A DNA stretch of 8,513 bases from assembly GCA_958425285.1 (NCBI GenBank), contig CATZVV010000066.1:1-8513 (forward strand), in the 5' to 3' direction. The notes under the pieces were generated by a model, which did no database searches, was not told the DNA's origin, and saw nothing but the letters and a program-made list of their open reading frames with translations. Positions within the stretch are counted from its first letter, which is position 1; each line of letters begins with the position of its first letter. Origin of the DNA: an uncultured Lachnoclostridium sp. GTDB taxonomy: Bacteria; Bacillota; Clostridia; Lachnospirales; Lachnospiraceae. Of the stretch, positions 1 to 5,860 are shown piece by piece. The position numbers were made by a program, and so were the translations under genes.

Positions 1-323
1 GCTCCAACTACAGCGTTCCAATTCATTTTGATCTTTTCTCCCTTTTTCTTCTGTCCAATAGAAGTAAAAAAGGCGGAAATCATTCCCTCCGTTTTCGTAT
101 GTAAAAACAGGTTATGATTGATCAGTGCTGATCCTTCCCCTGTGTCAATCCGTAATCTTAAAATTGCCTTATTGCATGCCGGAAGTTTTTCACTGCCTCC
201 ATGTCGGCTGCGTTCAAAACTCTCTACCGTAAAATCGTAGTCTCCTTCCGGAAGCAGGATAAACTCCCCACTGTCCTTTTCAATCTCATCGTCCCATCCT
301 AATTCTCTTTCCATTTCACTCAT
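1..323 (-). CDS. DUF669 family phage protein, 3' end missing at window edge
   Basis: Reading the minus strand from the ATG at 323 gives 107 codons open to the window edge, starting MSEMERELGWDDE and including the stretch LLPEGDYDFTVESFERS, which I recognise as the N-terminal part of DUF669. Family members are usually about 150-200 residues, so roughly a third to a half is missing. The start is preceded by a clean AGGAGG (338-333) with 9-nt spacing, and this SD overlaps the TAG stop of the upstream ATPase gene, so the two are probably translationally linked. DUF669 genes commonly sit beside Sak4-like or other recombination ATPases in Firmicute phages, and a single-strand DNA-binding or recombination accessory role is often suspected. 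That role is inference from context. No catalytic motif is visible in the part present. Confidence 0.85.
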   Translation of the reverse strand, partial: MSEMERELGWDDEIEKDSGEFILLPEGDYDFTVESFERSRHGGSEKLPACNKAILRLRIDTGEGSALINHNLFLHTKTEGMISAFFTSIGQKKKGEKIKMNWNAVVG

Positions 324-337
324 TGCTTTCTATCCTC

Positions 338-1489
338 CTATTTTTCGTCAAACGGGATCTCATAATCTTCCCTCAGTTTCCGGATCATCTCGTACACTTG
401 TGGCCAAGCGCCGACCAATACTCCGGAAATGAAATCCGGATCGTAATTCAGAATCGGAGTGGTCTGTGGGTAGTATCCTTTCCCAGCCACAACGGTCTGA
501 ATTTCTTCTTCCGAAACGAGCTTATCTTCCATCAGATCACGGAGTGCCTTGGGGATCCTCTCATCCACATGGAAAACACTATTCTTTGGCACTGGCTGCC
601 CATGGGGCGGTTCTGTCTTTTGCGGCACATTCTTTGTTTTCCGGTCATTCAAATCCATCTGATTTCCTTCCGTCCCTGTCAGAACCGGATCTGGCGTCGG
701 TGCAGGCGGTGTCTCCCTAACAGTTGCTTTCTGCTCTGTGCCAGATGGCAACATCTGCGTTGTTTGTTCAATGATTCCGGCAATCACACCATAATCAAGC
801 TCACATTCATCCGGGAGGTTATAACGGTTCTTTGCGTCCCAGCACGGGTGATGGCAAGTATACATCACTCTTTTCCCGCCTTGAGCTTTATGCTTTTTCC
901 CCTTATCATCTACAGCGATGGAATAAGTTTTATAATTGCAGAACAGCAGCATGTCCGCCCATTCTTTAACCAATGGGGATGTCTGGGACTGGGTTTTCTT
1001 CCCCAGTTTCAGCTCCCATCTGTCGTAAGCGCCCATTTCATCCGGCTGTTCAAATTTACGGAGCTGGGCGTGTGCTGTAAGCACCACATTGACTCCTGTC
1101 TCAATGACGTCTGTCAGCTTGTTCAGAAACCGCCCAAACTCTTCTTTTGTATAGACATAACCATTTCCATAGCCAAAGTCTTCAATTCCGGATTTATTAT
1201 GTTTTGCACAGATGTGCTCCACACAAAGCTGTTCTGCCCAGTCAATGGTATCAATCACCAGAGTTTTGCACACTCCGGGATTCTTTTCCACATACTGGAG
1301 TTCTTCTAACAACATGATCCAGCTTGTAGGGCGGGGAAGGCGCGCAACGTCCATGTCGTTGGTGCTTCCTTCCGTATCGATAAATACCGGATCTGGAAAT
1401 TTGGACGCAAACGTTGACTTCCCAATTCCTTCCGGTCCGTAGATCACTACTTTCTTTGCCTTCTTAATTTTACCTTTGATAATTTCCAT
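338..1489 (-). CDS. Sak4-like phage ATPase (RecA-fold, AAA_24 type), 383 aa
   Basis: Residues 1-245 form a compact RecA-fold nucleotide-binding domain. Walker A is GPEGIGKST (18-26), followed by a strand ending in VFIDTEGS (35-42), Walker B TLVIDTID (76-83, D80 and D83) and a sensor-like VVLTAHAQ (135-142). This order matches the phage AAA_24/Sak4 group, RecA/Rad51 relatives that work with an SSB or annealing protein in phage recombination and replication. After it come a proline-rich linker (about 257-302, containing PPAPTPDPV) and a C-terminal helical domain (about 306-383). The ATG overlaps the stop of the upstream ATPase gene as TAATG, with GGGTGAG (1501-1495) 5 nt before it, which indicates coupled translation. 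DUF669 follows at once. The ATPase call is firm. The Sak4 assignment rests on motif layout and neighbours. The function of the C-terminal domain is unknown to me. Confidence 0.9.
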   Translation of the reverse strand: MEIIKGKIKKAKKVVIYGPEGIGKSTFASKFPDPVFIDTEGSTNDMDVARLPRPTSWIMLLEELQYVEKNPGVCKTLVIDTIDWAEQLCVEHICAKHNKSGIEDFGYGNGYVYTKEEFGRFLNKLTDVIETGVNVVLTAHAQLRKFEQPDEMGAYDRWELKLGKKTQSQTSPLVKEWADMLLFCNYKTYSIAVDDKGKKHKAQGGKRVMYTCHHPCWDAKNRYNLPDECELDYGVIAGIIEQTTQMLPSGTEQKATVRETPPAPTPDPVLTGTEGNQMDLNDRKTKNVPQKTEPPHGQPVPKNSVFHVDERIPKALRDLMEDKLVSEEEIQTVVAGKGYYPQTTPILNYDPDFISGVLVGAWPQVYEMIRKLREDYEIPFDEK

Positions 1490-2784
1490 TAAAACTCACC
1501 CGCTTTCCATGACGGCTTGCTTTCAACCGCTTCTTCCTCCTGGCCCTTTACATAGCCATCTTCAATAATGATGCTGCATTCTCCACCCGTGCTGACTCTG
1601 GTTGCGATTGCCTGTAGTCCCTCTTGTTTCAGCCAATCTCCAAATTCATTGAGAGTCTGGAGATCCATCTGTTCCAGCTTGTCCAGAAGGACGAACCCAC
1701 ACTTCGGATTCAGCTTCCGCACAATCGCTGTGGACACTTTTAGCCGATCGGAACCGGACATGTTATCCCACTGCTGTCCCTTATAAACCAATTCGCCTTC
1801 TTTGACAGATAATTCCGGAAGAGGAAGTTCTGCGGAATTCAGAAGGGACGTTTTATTTTTTCTCGTCTGATCGATTTCTTCTGTCAGAACACGGTACTGA
1901 TCCCGATACTCCTTCGCATCATCTTCCGCTTTATCTTTGTCCATATTGGCTCTGACTTTGCGGTTGATCTCTTCGATATTGGCAATACTTGCTTCCAACT
2001 CAGCCGTAGATTCATCCTGTAATTCTTCTGTGGATTTATAAGCGATATTCATATCATGGTCAACCTGGATTAACTGATTCTGATAATGTTCCAATTCTTC
2101 TTTTAATGCATTGACTTTCTCTGCAAGTCGGTTTCTTTCAGCATGTAGTTCCAAGGCGTGATCTCTTTTCCTTTTGTTTTCTCCGTTCTTGGAAAGAATT
2201 TCCTGCTGCTGACGGATCAGTTCAGACGGAGATACCAGTTCTTTCGGAGCATCCGGATAATACGGCAGTTCCTTGGCAAACTTTTCTTTCTGATCCGCAA
2301 TCTGCCCGATGGCAAGACGTTTGTTATACAACTCTTTCTCCTGAAGGTCAAGTGCCGCAAGCTGCTCTCCTACACCGATGATCCTAAGAAGAGTCCGGGC
2401 TTTCTCTTTTCCTGAAGATTCCATGAATTTTGGAAGATTTAAGGCAAGCTGTTCCACAAACTCATTCAATAACTGCTGTCCGCCTTTGTTTCCAGTTGGA
2501 TCTGTCACTTTCAGGGAACTATTTTTTCCTTTTCTCTCTACTACAAGCCCATTGCTCATTACAATATGTAAGGTCGGGGGGATAGTAGATCCGTCTCTCT
2601 GTGCCTGTGATGGCCGGAAATTATCGCCGCCCAGCGCCCATGCGATTGAATCCAAAACCGAAGTTTTGCCTTGATTATTATTCCCTCCTACAATCGTCAG
2701 CCCATTTGCTGTTGGTTCGATCTTTACCGCTTTGATTCGCTTTACATTTTCGATTTCCAGTTTGTTAATCTTAATGCTTTCCAT
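1489..2784 (-). CDS. RecF/Rad50-like AAA ATPase with central coiled coil, 431 aa
   Basis: The N-terminus (INKLEIENVKRIKAVKIEP) followed by Walker A GGNNNQGKTS (33-42) is the typical start of the RecF/SMC/Rad50 ATPase family. Residues about 145-315 are charged, helical and heptad-like, giving a short coiled coil with no CXXC zinc hook. The C-terminal lobe has an ABC-signature-like MSGSD (342-346) and a Walker B-like segment CGFVLLDKLEQMD (362-374). Here the aspartate D368 is followed by lysine rather than the usual catalytic glutamate, and E371 three residues on may substitute. The protein is shorter than Rad50 or SbcC. A role in DNA end or recombination-intermediate handling during phage replication is inferred from family and from the Sak4-like and DUF669 genes downstream. 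The start is supported by AAGGA (2797-2793) with 8-nt spacing. Confidence 0.88.
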   Translation of the reverse strand: MESIKINKLEIENVKRIKAVKIEPTANGLTIVGGNNNQGKTSVLDSIAWALGGDNFRPSQAQRDGSTIPPTLHIVMSNGLVVERKGKNSSLKVTDPTGNKGGQQLLNEFVEQLALNLPKFMESSGKEKARTLLRIIGVGEQLAALDLQEKELYNKRLAIGQIADQKEKFAKELPYYPDAPKELVSPSELIRQQQEILSKNGENKRKRDHALELHAERNRLAEKVNALKEELEHYQNQLIQVDHDMNIAYKSTEELQDESTAELEASIANIEEINRKVRANMDKDKAEDDAKEYRDQYRVLTEEIDQTRKNKTSLLNSAELPLPELSVKEGELVYKGQQWDNMSGSDRLKVSTAIVRKLNPKCGFVLLDKLEQMDLQTLNEFGDWLKQEGLQAIATRVSTGGECSIIIEDGYVKGQEEEAVESKPSWKAGEF

Positions 2785-2831
2785 TTGCTTTTTCCTTTCT
2801 TATCTGTCATAATAAAGTTGGTTATTTTTCT

Positions 2832-2866
2832 GAGTGCATATCTGGGATTGCCGTCCCTATGCACTC
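2832..2866 (+). terminator. strong hairpin at the stop of the membrane-protein gene; terminator-like only on the plus strand
   Basis: GAGTGCATA (2832-2840) pairs perfectly with TATGCACTC (2858-2866), and inside it GGGA (2844-2847) pairs with TCCC (2854-2857) around the loop TTGCCG. On the plus strand the stem is followed directly by TTTTT (2867-2871), the shape of an intrinsic terminator, although no plus-strand gene precedes it. On the minus strand, where the operon is transcribed, the tail is A-rich, so termination there is less likely. The hairpin covers the stop codon of the membrane-protein gene and could instead separate mRNA segments or protect an end. Confidence 0.45.
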
Positions 2867-3132
2867 TTTTTCATGCCCTGCTGCCAGTGTCTCCGGCGCA
2901 GTTCCCGCATCTGGAGATAATGCTTCTCCCGTTCTTTCACACAGCCATGCAACATGTACGCTACAACCGTCATATCCAGCGCAATCCCGAACGACAGCAA
3001 AAACTCTGCCGTTGAGATAATGTTCTGGCTGTAACTGTCAGCGGATCCGGCCATCACCAGTACGGCAATTCCCCCGACCACTGCACAGATGTCTTTCCAG
3101 ATCCGGTATCTCCGCAATTTTCTTCGATGCAT
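2857..3132 (-). CDS. small two-helix membrane protein, 91 aa, function unknown
   Basis: The sequence begins MHRRKLRRYRIWKD, a strongly basic N-terminus, followed by two hydrophobic segments: about residues 14-32 (ICAVVGGIAVLVMAGSA region) and about 43-63 (AEFLLSFGIALDMTVVAYML region). It ends with a basic, charged tail of about 28 residues. This predicts an inner-membrane hairpin with both ends in the cytoplasm. I chose the ATG at 3132 because GGAGG (3145-3141) lies 8 nt upstream. A GTG at 3141 would add three residues but lies inside that SD, so it is unlikely to be the start. The SD overlaps the stop of the gene upstream, so translation is probably coupled. I do not recognise a named family. 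A membrane protein inside a recombination operon is somewhat out of place. Confidence 0.7.
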   Translation of the reverse strand: MHRRKLRRYRIWKDICAVVGGIAVLVMAGSADSYSQNIISTAEFLLSFGIALDMTVVAYMLHGCVKEREKHYLQMRELRRRHWQQGMKKSA

Positions 3133-3137
3133 CTCAA

Positions 3138-3368
3138 TCACCTCCCTTTTTCCCTCTCGTACTCTGAGCTTCTCGCTTCCAGGTACTCGATTGGTACATT
3201 CAGATCTTCCGCTGCCTTGTACGGATAAAACTCATACGTCCTTTTCCGCTTCCCGCTCGCCACCCGGCTGTACCGATTCATTCCTCGTTTCGCCTGTTCC
3301 CGGAACGCTTGCGGCGCTATCTGGAGGATATACGCCGCCTCTTCCGCATTTCTAATAATCGGCTTCAT
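3138..3368 (-). CDS. small HTH/excisionase-like DNA-binding protein, 76 aa
   Basis: From the chosen start the protein opens MKPIIRNAEEAAYILQIAP, continues with a second helix QAFREQAKRG, a basic loop containing GKRKR, and a strand EFYPYKAAEDL. This pattern (helix, turn, recognition helix, basic wing) resembles small phage winged-helix proteins of the excisionase/AlpA/MerR type, but no diagnostic motif proves it. The ATG at 3368 follows AGGAGG (3378-3373) with 4-nt spacing. An in-frame ATG at 3428 would add 20 residues, but its only SD (GGAG, 3434-3431) lies 2 nt away and the added residues look unlike a domain, so I prefer the shorter form. The stop is 5 bp before the next ATG, whose SD overlaps it. 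A role in excision or early gene control is inference. Confidence 0.65.
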   Translation of the reverse strand: MKPIIRNAEEAAYILQIAPQAFREQAKRGMNRYSRVASGKRKRTYEFYPYKAAEDLNVPIEYLEARSSEYEREKGR

Positions 3369-3493
3369 GGCTCCTCCTTTCTTTCCGGCTTCGATAATTA
3401 CCAGTTGATTTTCTCCTATCCTTTTCATTTCTCCTGCTACTCAAGGAAAGACTCGATAGATATTCTGAAGTAGTTAATCTTGCATCGCCTTTA

Positions 3494-3784
3494 TCAACAC
3501 CACAAAATATCGTCGGCTTTTCCATACTTCATAATTGCTTTAAACTCCGCATCAAGAATAAATCTTCTTTCGTCTAAGGCATCATCCCCGTTGTATAAAT
3601 CACGTCGGCAGTTTTTTTTAATTACTATCTCCAGACAATGCTGAACCATTTGTCTCGGATATCCGCGACATAGAGCTCTTCTTGCCAGTAGCCTTAACCC
3701 CGTTTCAGTGATATCACAGTTTGAATATTTCTGAAAAAGTGCTGATGCAATAAGTGTTTCTCCAACATCACTGTTCTTTTCCAT
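3494..3784 (-). CDS. hypothetical phage protein, 96 aa, mostly helical
   Basis: The ORF starts at an ATG (3784) preceded by AGGGG with about 9-nt spacing and overlaps the end of the antirepressor gene by 17 bp in another frame, which supports real coupled translation. The product is soluble, with no membrane segment. Helix-rich stretches include ETGLRLLARRALCRGYP (27-43) and MVQHCLEIVIKKNCRRDL (46-63), and it ends DDILWC. There are four cysteines (C23, C39, C50, C59) plus a terminal C96, without CXXC spacing, so a zinc site is not evident. I do not recognise the family. The position between the antirepressor and the HTH/excisionase-like gene suggests an early regulatory or replication accessory, but nothing in the sequence shows a function. 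About 65 bp without obvious signals separate it from the next start codon considered (3428). Confidence 0.65.
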   Translation of the reverse strand: MEKNSDVGETLIASALFQKYSNCDITETGLRLLARRALCRGYPRQMVQHCLEIVIKKNCRRDLYNGDDALDERRFILDAEFKAIMKYGKADDILWC

Positions 3785-4541
3785 GTCTCATTTCCCCTAA
3801 AAATTTATTGATAAAATACTGCTGTCCTTTTCCAGTGACCTTCGTAGTTTTGTTGATTCTGACAGAGCCATCCGGATTATTGACTGTGGATTCTTTCACT
3901 TTAAAAAGTCCCATTTCCATAGATTTCTGAGTCGGCATATTCCAGTCAGCACCTTTCCGCTTGATCAGAAAATTATTCTCCCGCATCCATACGAAAAGCC
4001 GTTTCTGCCCAGTCTCTACACCGTTCTGCTTAAGAAGTTTCGCAAGATCTCCGATCAGGATTTCTGTGTGACTTGTCGCTACTGCATCAGCAAAAATCTC
4101 TTTCGGCTTCATGCGTTCGTTATCAGCCTGCAATAACCTATTCTTCTCTCTTTCTTCTTTCAATGCCGTAAATGCCTTTATCGCTATGTCTGGATTCCCT
4201 AGAAGCTCATCAACTGCATAAACGCCATGTTTTCGGATTGCCGGAAGAACTTCACTCGTTACCCAATGTTTAAAGCGTTTCGCTGATTCAAGCTTGCTTC
4301 CAAAGATAAGTGCGTATAAGCCGGATTCGTTTATCACTGTCACTTCTCTTCTCTGACCTGCGTACTCGATTTGGGTACTCAGCTTATCTTCATCAGCCAC
4401 ATGTTTTGGAACTGCATTTTTCGGATTTGCATACCCTAAAGCCTCTGCCACATCCTTCCCCACAAAATATGTTTCATTATTCAGTTGTACTGTCCGGACT
4501 TTTCCAAACTCTTCGTTTTTGAAAATCTGCAATGCGTTCAT
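3768..4541 (-). CDS. phage antirepressor, BRO-N plus KilA-C (ANT) domains, 257 aa
   Basis: The N-terminal domain (about 1-105) carries BRO-N hallmarks: VRTVQLNNETYFVGKDVAEALGY, then PKHVADEDK, VTVINESGLYALIFGS (68-82) and FKHWVTSEVLPAIRKHG (90-106). A charged helical linker (about 118-145) leads to a KilA-C/ANT domain (about 148-250) with FADAVATSHTEILIGDLAKLL and RLFVWMRENNFLI. This is the classic architecture of phage antirepressors, which bind and disable the prophage repressor to favour lytic growth. The start at 4541 has AAGGAG (4553-4548) at 6-nt spacing. A longer in-frame reading to 4619 would overlap the upstream HTH gene and adds unrelated residues, so I reject it. The gene sits 13 bp after the Cro-like gene and just downstream of a copy of the switch operator, so it may be under extra repression. 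Confidence 0.93.
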   Translation of the reverse strand: MNALQIFKNEEFGKVRTVQLNNETYFVGKDVAEALGYANPKNAVPKHVADEDKLSTQIEYAGQRREVTVINESGLYALIFGSKLESAKRFKHWVTSEVLPAIRKHGVYAVDELLGNPDIAIKAFTALKEEREKNRLLQADNERMKPKEIFADAVATSHTEILIGDLAKLLKQNGVETGQKRLFVWMRENNFLIKRKGADWNMPTQKSMEMGLFKVKESTVNNPDGSVRINKTTKVTGKGQQYFINKFLGEMRHGKEQ

Positions 4542-4554
4542 TGGTTTCTCCTTC

Positions 4555-4794
4555 TTATAATCTTTGAAGTTCATTATTTTGAACTTCTGGTGTAAAAAAA
4601 TATGTAGGAATATCTTCATCTGTTAGCCTCAATAAATGAATTGCCTTGCATATATCGGGTTGTCGCCATGCTCTCTGTCCATTCATCTTTAATGATAAGG
4701 TACGTTCAGACCATCCCATAGCTTCTGCAAACTTATATCTTGTTCCAAACACTTCAACAATTCTTCCACTAAGTTTGCTGTAATTAAATGCCAT
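4555..4794 (-). CDS. DUF739 Cro-like HTH protein, 79 aa
   Basis: The sequence MAFNYSKLSGRIVEVFGTRYKFAEAMGWSE matches the well-conserved DUF739 pattern of Firmicute phage lambda-Cro-like proteins. The HTH is KFAEAMGWSERTLSLKMNG (21-39), with SERTLSLK as the probable recognition helix. WRQPDICKAIHLL (43-55) and the ending IPTYFF (62-67) are also typical. It is the first gene of the leftward early operon and is read from a near-consensus promoter. AGAAAGGAGG (4810-4801) lies 6 nt before the ATG. By position it should act as the Cro-type or early transcription regulator opposing the repressor on the other strand. The last codons contain a perfect copy of the operator half-sites (4568-4585), so the gene's 3' end doubles as a regulatory site. 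Which protein binds which operator cannot be read from the sequence. Confidence 0.92.
   Translation of the reverse strand: MAFNYSKLSGRIVEVFGTRYKFAEAMGWSERTLSLKMNGQRAWRQPDICKAIHLLRLTDEDIPTYFFTPEVQNNELQRL
4566..4587. promoter_or_regulatory. second operator copy, inside the 3' end of the Cro-like gene
   Basis: GAAGTTCA (4566-4573) and TGAACTTC (4580-4587) are perfect inverted 8-bp arms around TTATTT. The core AGTTCA-N6-TGAACT is the same as in the palindrome between the divergent promoters. It lies just upstream of the antirepressor SD and start codon, where a bound repressor could block elongation or an internal promoter. I see no convincing promoter here. A binding role is inferred from repeat identity. 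Confidence 0.6.
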
Positions 4795-4809
4795 TATTAT
4801 CCTCCTTTC

Positions 4810-4829
4810 TAGTTCAAAATTTTGAACTA
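4810..4829. promoter_or_regulatory. perfect 20-bp palindromic operator at the leftward start site
   Basis: TAGTTCAAAATTTTGAACTA is a perfect palindrome (core AGTTCA-AAATTT-TGAACT, 4811-4828). It covers the expected leftward transcription start, about 7 nt after the -10 at 4840-4835, and abuts the SD of the Cro-like gene (4810-4801). A dimeric HTH protein bound here would block early transcription. Two related sites occur in the window, at 4566-4587 and, degraded, at 4892-4909. Confidence 0.75.
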
Positions 4830-4834
4830 TCTAT

Positions 4835-4863
4835 ATCATACTATCTTGACATATCGTTGTCAA
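4835..4863 (-). promoter_or_regulatory. leftward early promoter
   Basis: Reading the minus strand, -35 TTGACA (4863-4858) is a perfect consensus match and -10 TATGAT (4840-4835) matches 5 of 6, with an ideal 17-bp spacer. The predicted start near 4828 gives a leader of about 34 nt ending in the strong SD of the Cro-like gene. Operators overlap the -35 (4846-4863) and the start site (4810-4829), as expected for a tightly repressed early lytic promoter. Confidence 0.8.
4846..4863. promoter_or_regulatory. second palindrome, TTGACA-N6-TGTCAA, over the leftward -35
   Basis: TTGACA (4846-4851) and TGTCAA (4858-4863) are perfect inverted arms around TATCGT. The 6-6-6 geometry equals that of the AGTTCA-N6-TGAACT operator, but the half-site differs. 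It covers the -35 of the leftward promoter and part of its spacer. It may be the operator of the other of the two opposing HTH proteins. Part of the symmetry necessarily comes from the -35 consensus itself, which lowers certainty. Confidence 0.45.
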
Positions 4864-4891
4864 CACAAAATTCAATTTTTTTAACTTATAT

Positions 4892-4931
4892 AGTTTTTTT
4901 CATTGAACTCATGTATAATATATGCTATAGT
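4892..4931 (+). promoter_or_regulatory. rightward (repressor) promoter with a degraded operator over its -35
   Basis: TTGAAC (4903-4908), a 17-bp spacer and TATAGT (4926-4931) form a moderate promoter for the repressor gene, with the start near 4938 just before the SD AAGGCGG (4941-4947). A perfect TATAAT at 4914-4919 is an alternative -10, but its -35 would be poor. The stretch 4892-4909 reads AGTT, then 10 bases, then AACT. It keeps the full right half-site TGAACT of the operator and four of six bases of the left half-site, which would permit autoregulation. Confidence 0.55.
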
Positions 4932-4957
4932 ATTATCAGAAAGGCGGTATATATATT

Positions 4958-5806
4958 ATGAAAAAAGAAAACACTGCTATTCGACTAAAAAAAATAATGT
5001 CTGATAGAAACCTGCGTCAAGTTGATATATTAAATTTAACAGAACCGTATTGTAAAAAGTATGATGTAAAAATGAATAAATCAGATATCAGTCAATATTG
5101 CTCTGGAAAAACAGAACCTAATCAAGACAAACTTTTCATTCTTGGAATTGCTCTTGATGTTAGCGAGGCGTGGTTAATGGGATATGATGTACCAATGAAA
5201 CGTAATAATTTTGAAGACCAAAATCTTGTCCGATTTGATGCGGAATTAGATAACGCTTTCGATATCATTGAAAAAGCTGGTTATTCTTTATCTTTTTCTG
5301 ATGATGTTAATAAAGACGTTATTATTATAAAAGATCAAAATAATCAAATAGTCTTATATATTCACGATTACGAACTAGTTAATAAATATGAATCTTTGCA
5401 GAGAAACACAAAAAAAATAACTGCTAATTCATTACTGTTTAATAACAATGAAACTCAACTAATTATTGATAAAGTTTCCGCATTTGATGCTCAATTAAAA
5501 ATTCTCGGATGGACATATAAAATCGTGGTGGACGGTGATCCTAAGATAGATGAACATCCAACAACATATGCGTTATTTAAAAAAGATAGTATTTCGTTTA
5601 AAGTTTCTGGTAAGGATTATGAGTCCTTAATGAATGATTCGTTGCTTTTTATGGAAAAACGTATTCAAAAATTATTTAACAAATATTCTGCTGGATTGTT
5701 TGATAGCCACTACCAACTCAATGCCGCTCATGCTCGCACTGATATAGATATTCCAGAAGATGTAGACACATCCGACGATGATATTATGGATGATGAAAAC
5801 TTCTAA
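4958..5806 (+). CDS. XRE-family CI-like repressor without LexA/S24 peptidase domain, 282 aa
   Basis: The N-terminus is an XRE helix-turn-helix (about 6-75): AIRLKKIMSDRNLRQVDILNL, then MNKSDISQYCSGKTEPNQDKLFILGIALDVSEAWLMGYD split over helices 3-5, the usual ending of this domain. The rest contains no Ser/Lys S24 peptidase motif, so RecA-driven self-cleavage is not expected. Two stretches (about 93-147 and 175-235) share a pattern FDAxL, then G-aromatic, KD and YESL, suggesting a duplicated module. The C-terminus has the motif LNAAHARTD (254-262) and an acidic tail DDDIMDDENF, which I recognise as recurrent in Firmicute phage and ICE repressors. The SD AAGGCGG lies 10 nt upstream. The ImmA-like gene follows after 54 bp, suggesting ImmR/ImmA-type control. 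The pairing is inference. Confidence 0.9.
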   Translation: MKKENTAIRLKKIMSDRNLRQVDILNLTEPYCKKYDVKMNKSDISQYCSGKTEPNQDKLFILGIALDVSEAWLMGYDVPMKRNNFEDQNLVRFDAELDNAFDIIEKAGYSLSFSDDVNKDVIIIKDQNNQIVLYIHDYELVNKYESLQRNTKKITANSLLFNNNETQLIIDKVSAFDAQLKILGWTYKIVVDGDPKIDEHPTTYALFKKDSISFKVSGKDYESLMNDSLLFMEKRIQKLFNKYSAGLFDSHYQLNAAHARTDIDIPEDVDTSDDDIMDDENF

Positions 5807-5860
5807 GTCCGTTTTATTGTACAGCATGTGTGCTACATTATTGACTGGAGGTGTTGTCCG

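Noticed and set aside
323..1309. 328-codon plus-strand open frame opposite the Sak4-like ATPase
   Set aside because: The minus strand here encodes clear Walker A and B motifs. The plus-strand product is rich in Cys, His, Phe and Leu without domain features, and no SD precedes it. It is a shadow frame.
4542..4619. N-terminal extension of the antirepressor to 4619
   Set aside because: It overlaps the Cro-like gene, lacks an SD and adds residues unlike BRO-N. The ATG at 4541 has AAGGAG at ideal spacing.
5828..5860. GTG start giving an 11-residue longer ImmA-like protein
   Set aside because: No SD stands before the GTG, while the extension itself contains the GGAGG that serves the ATG at 5861.
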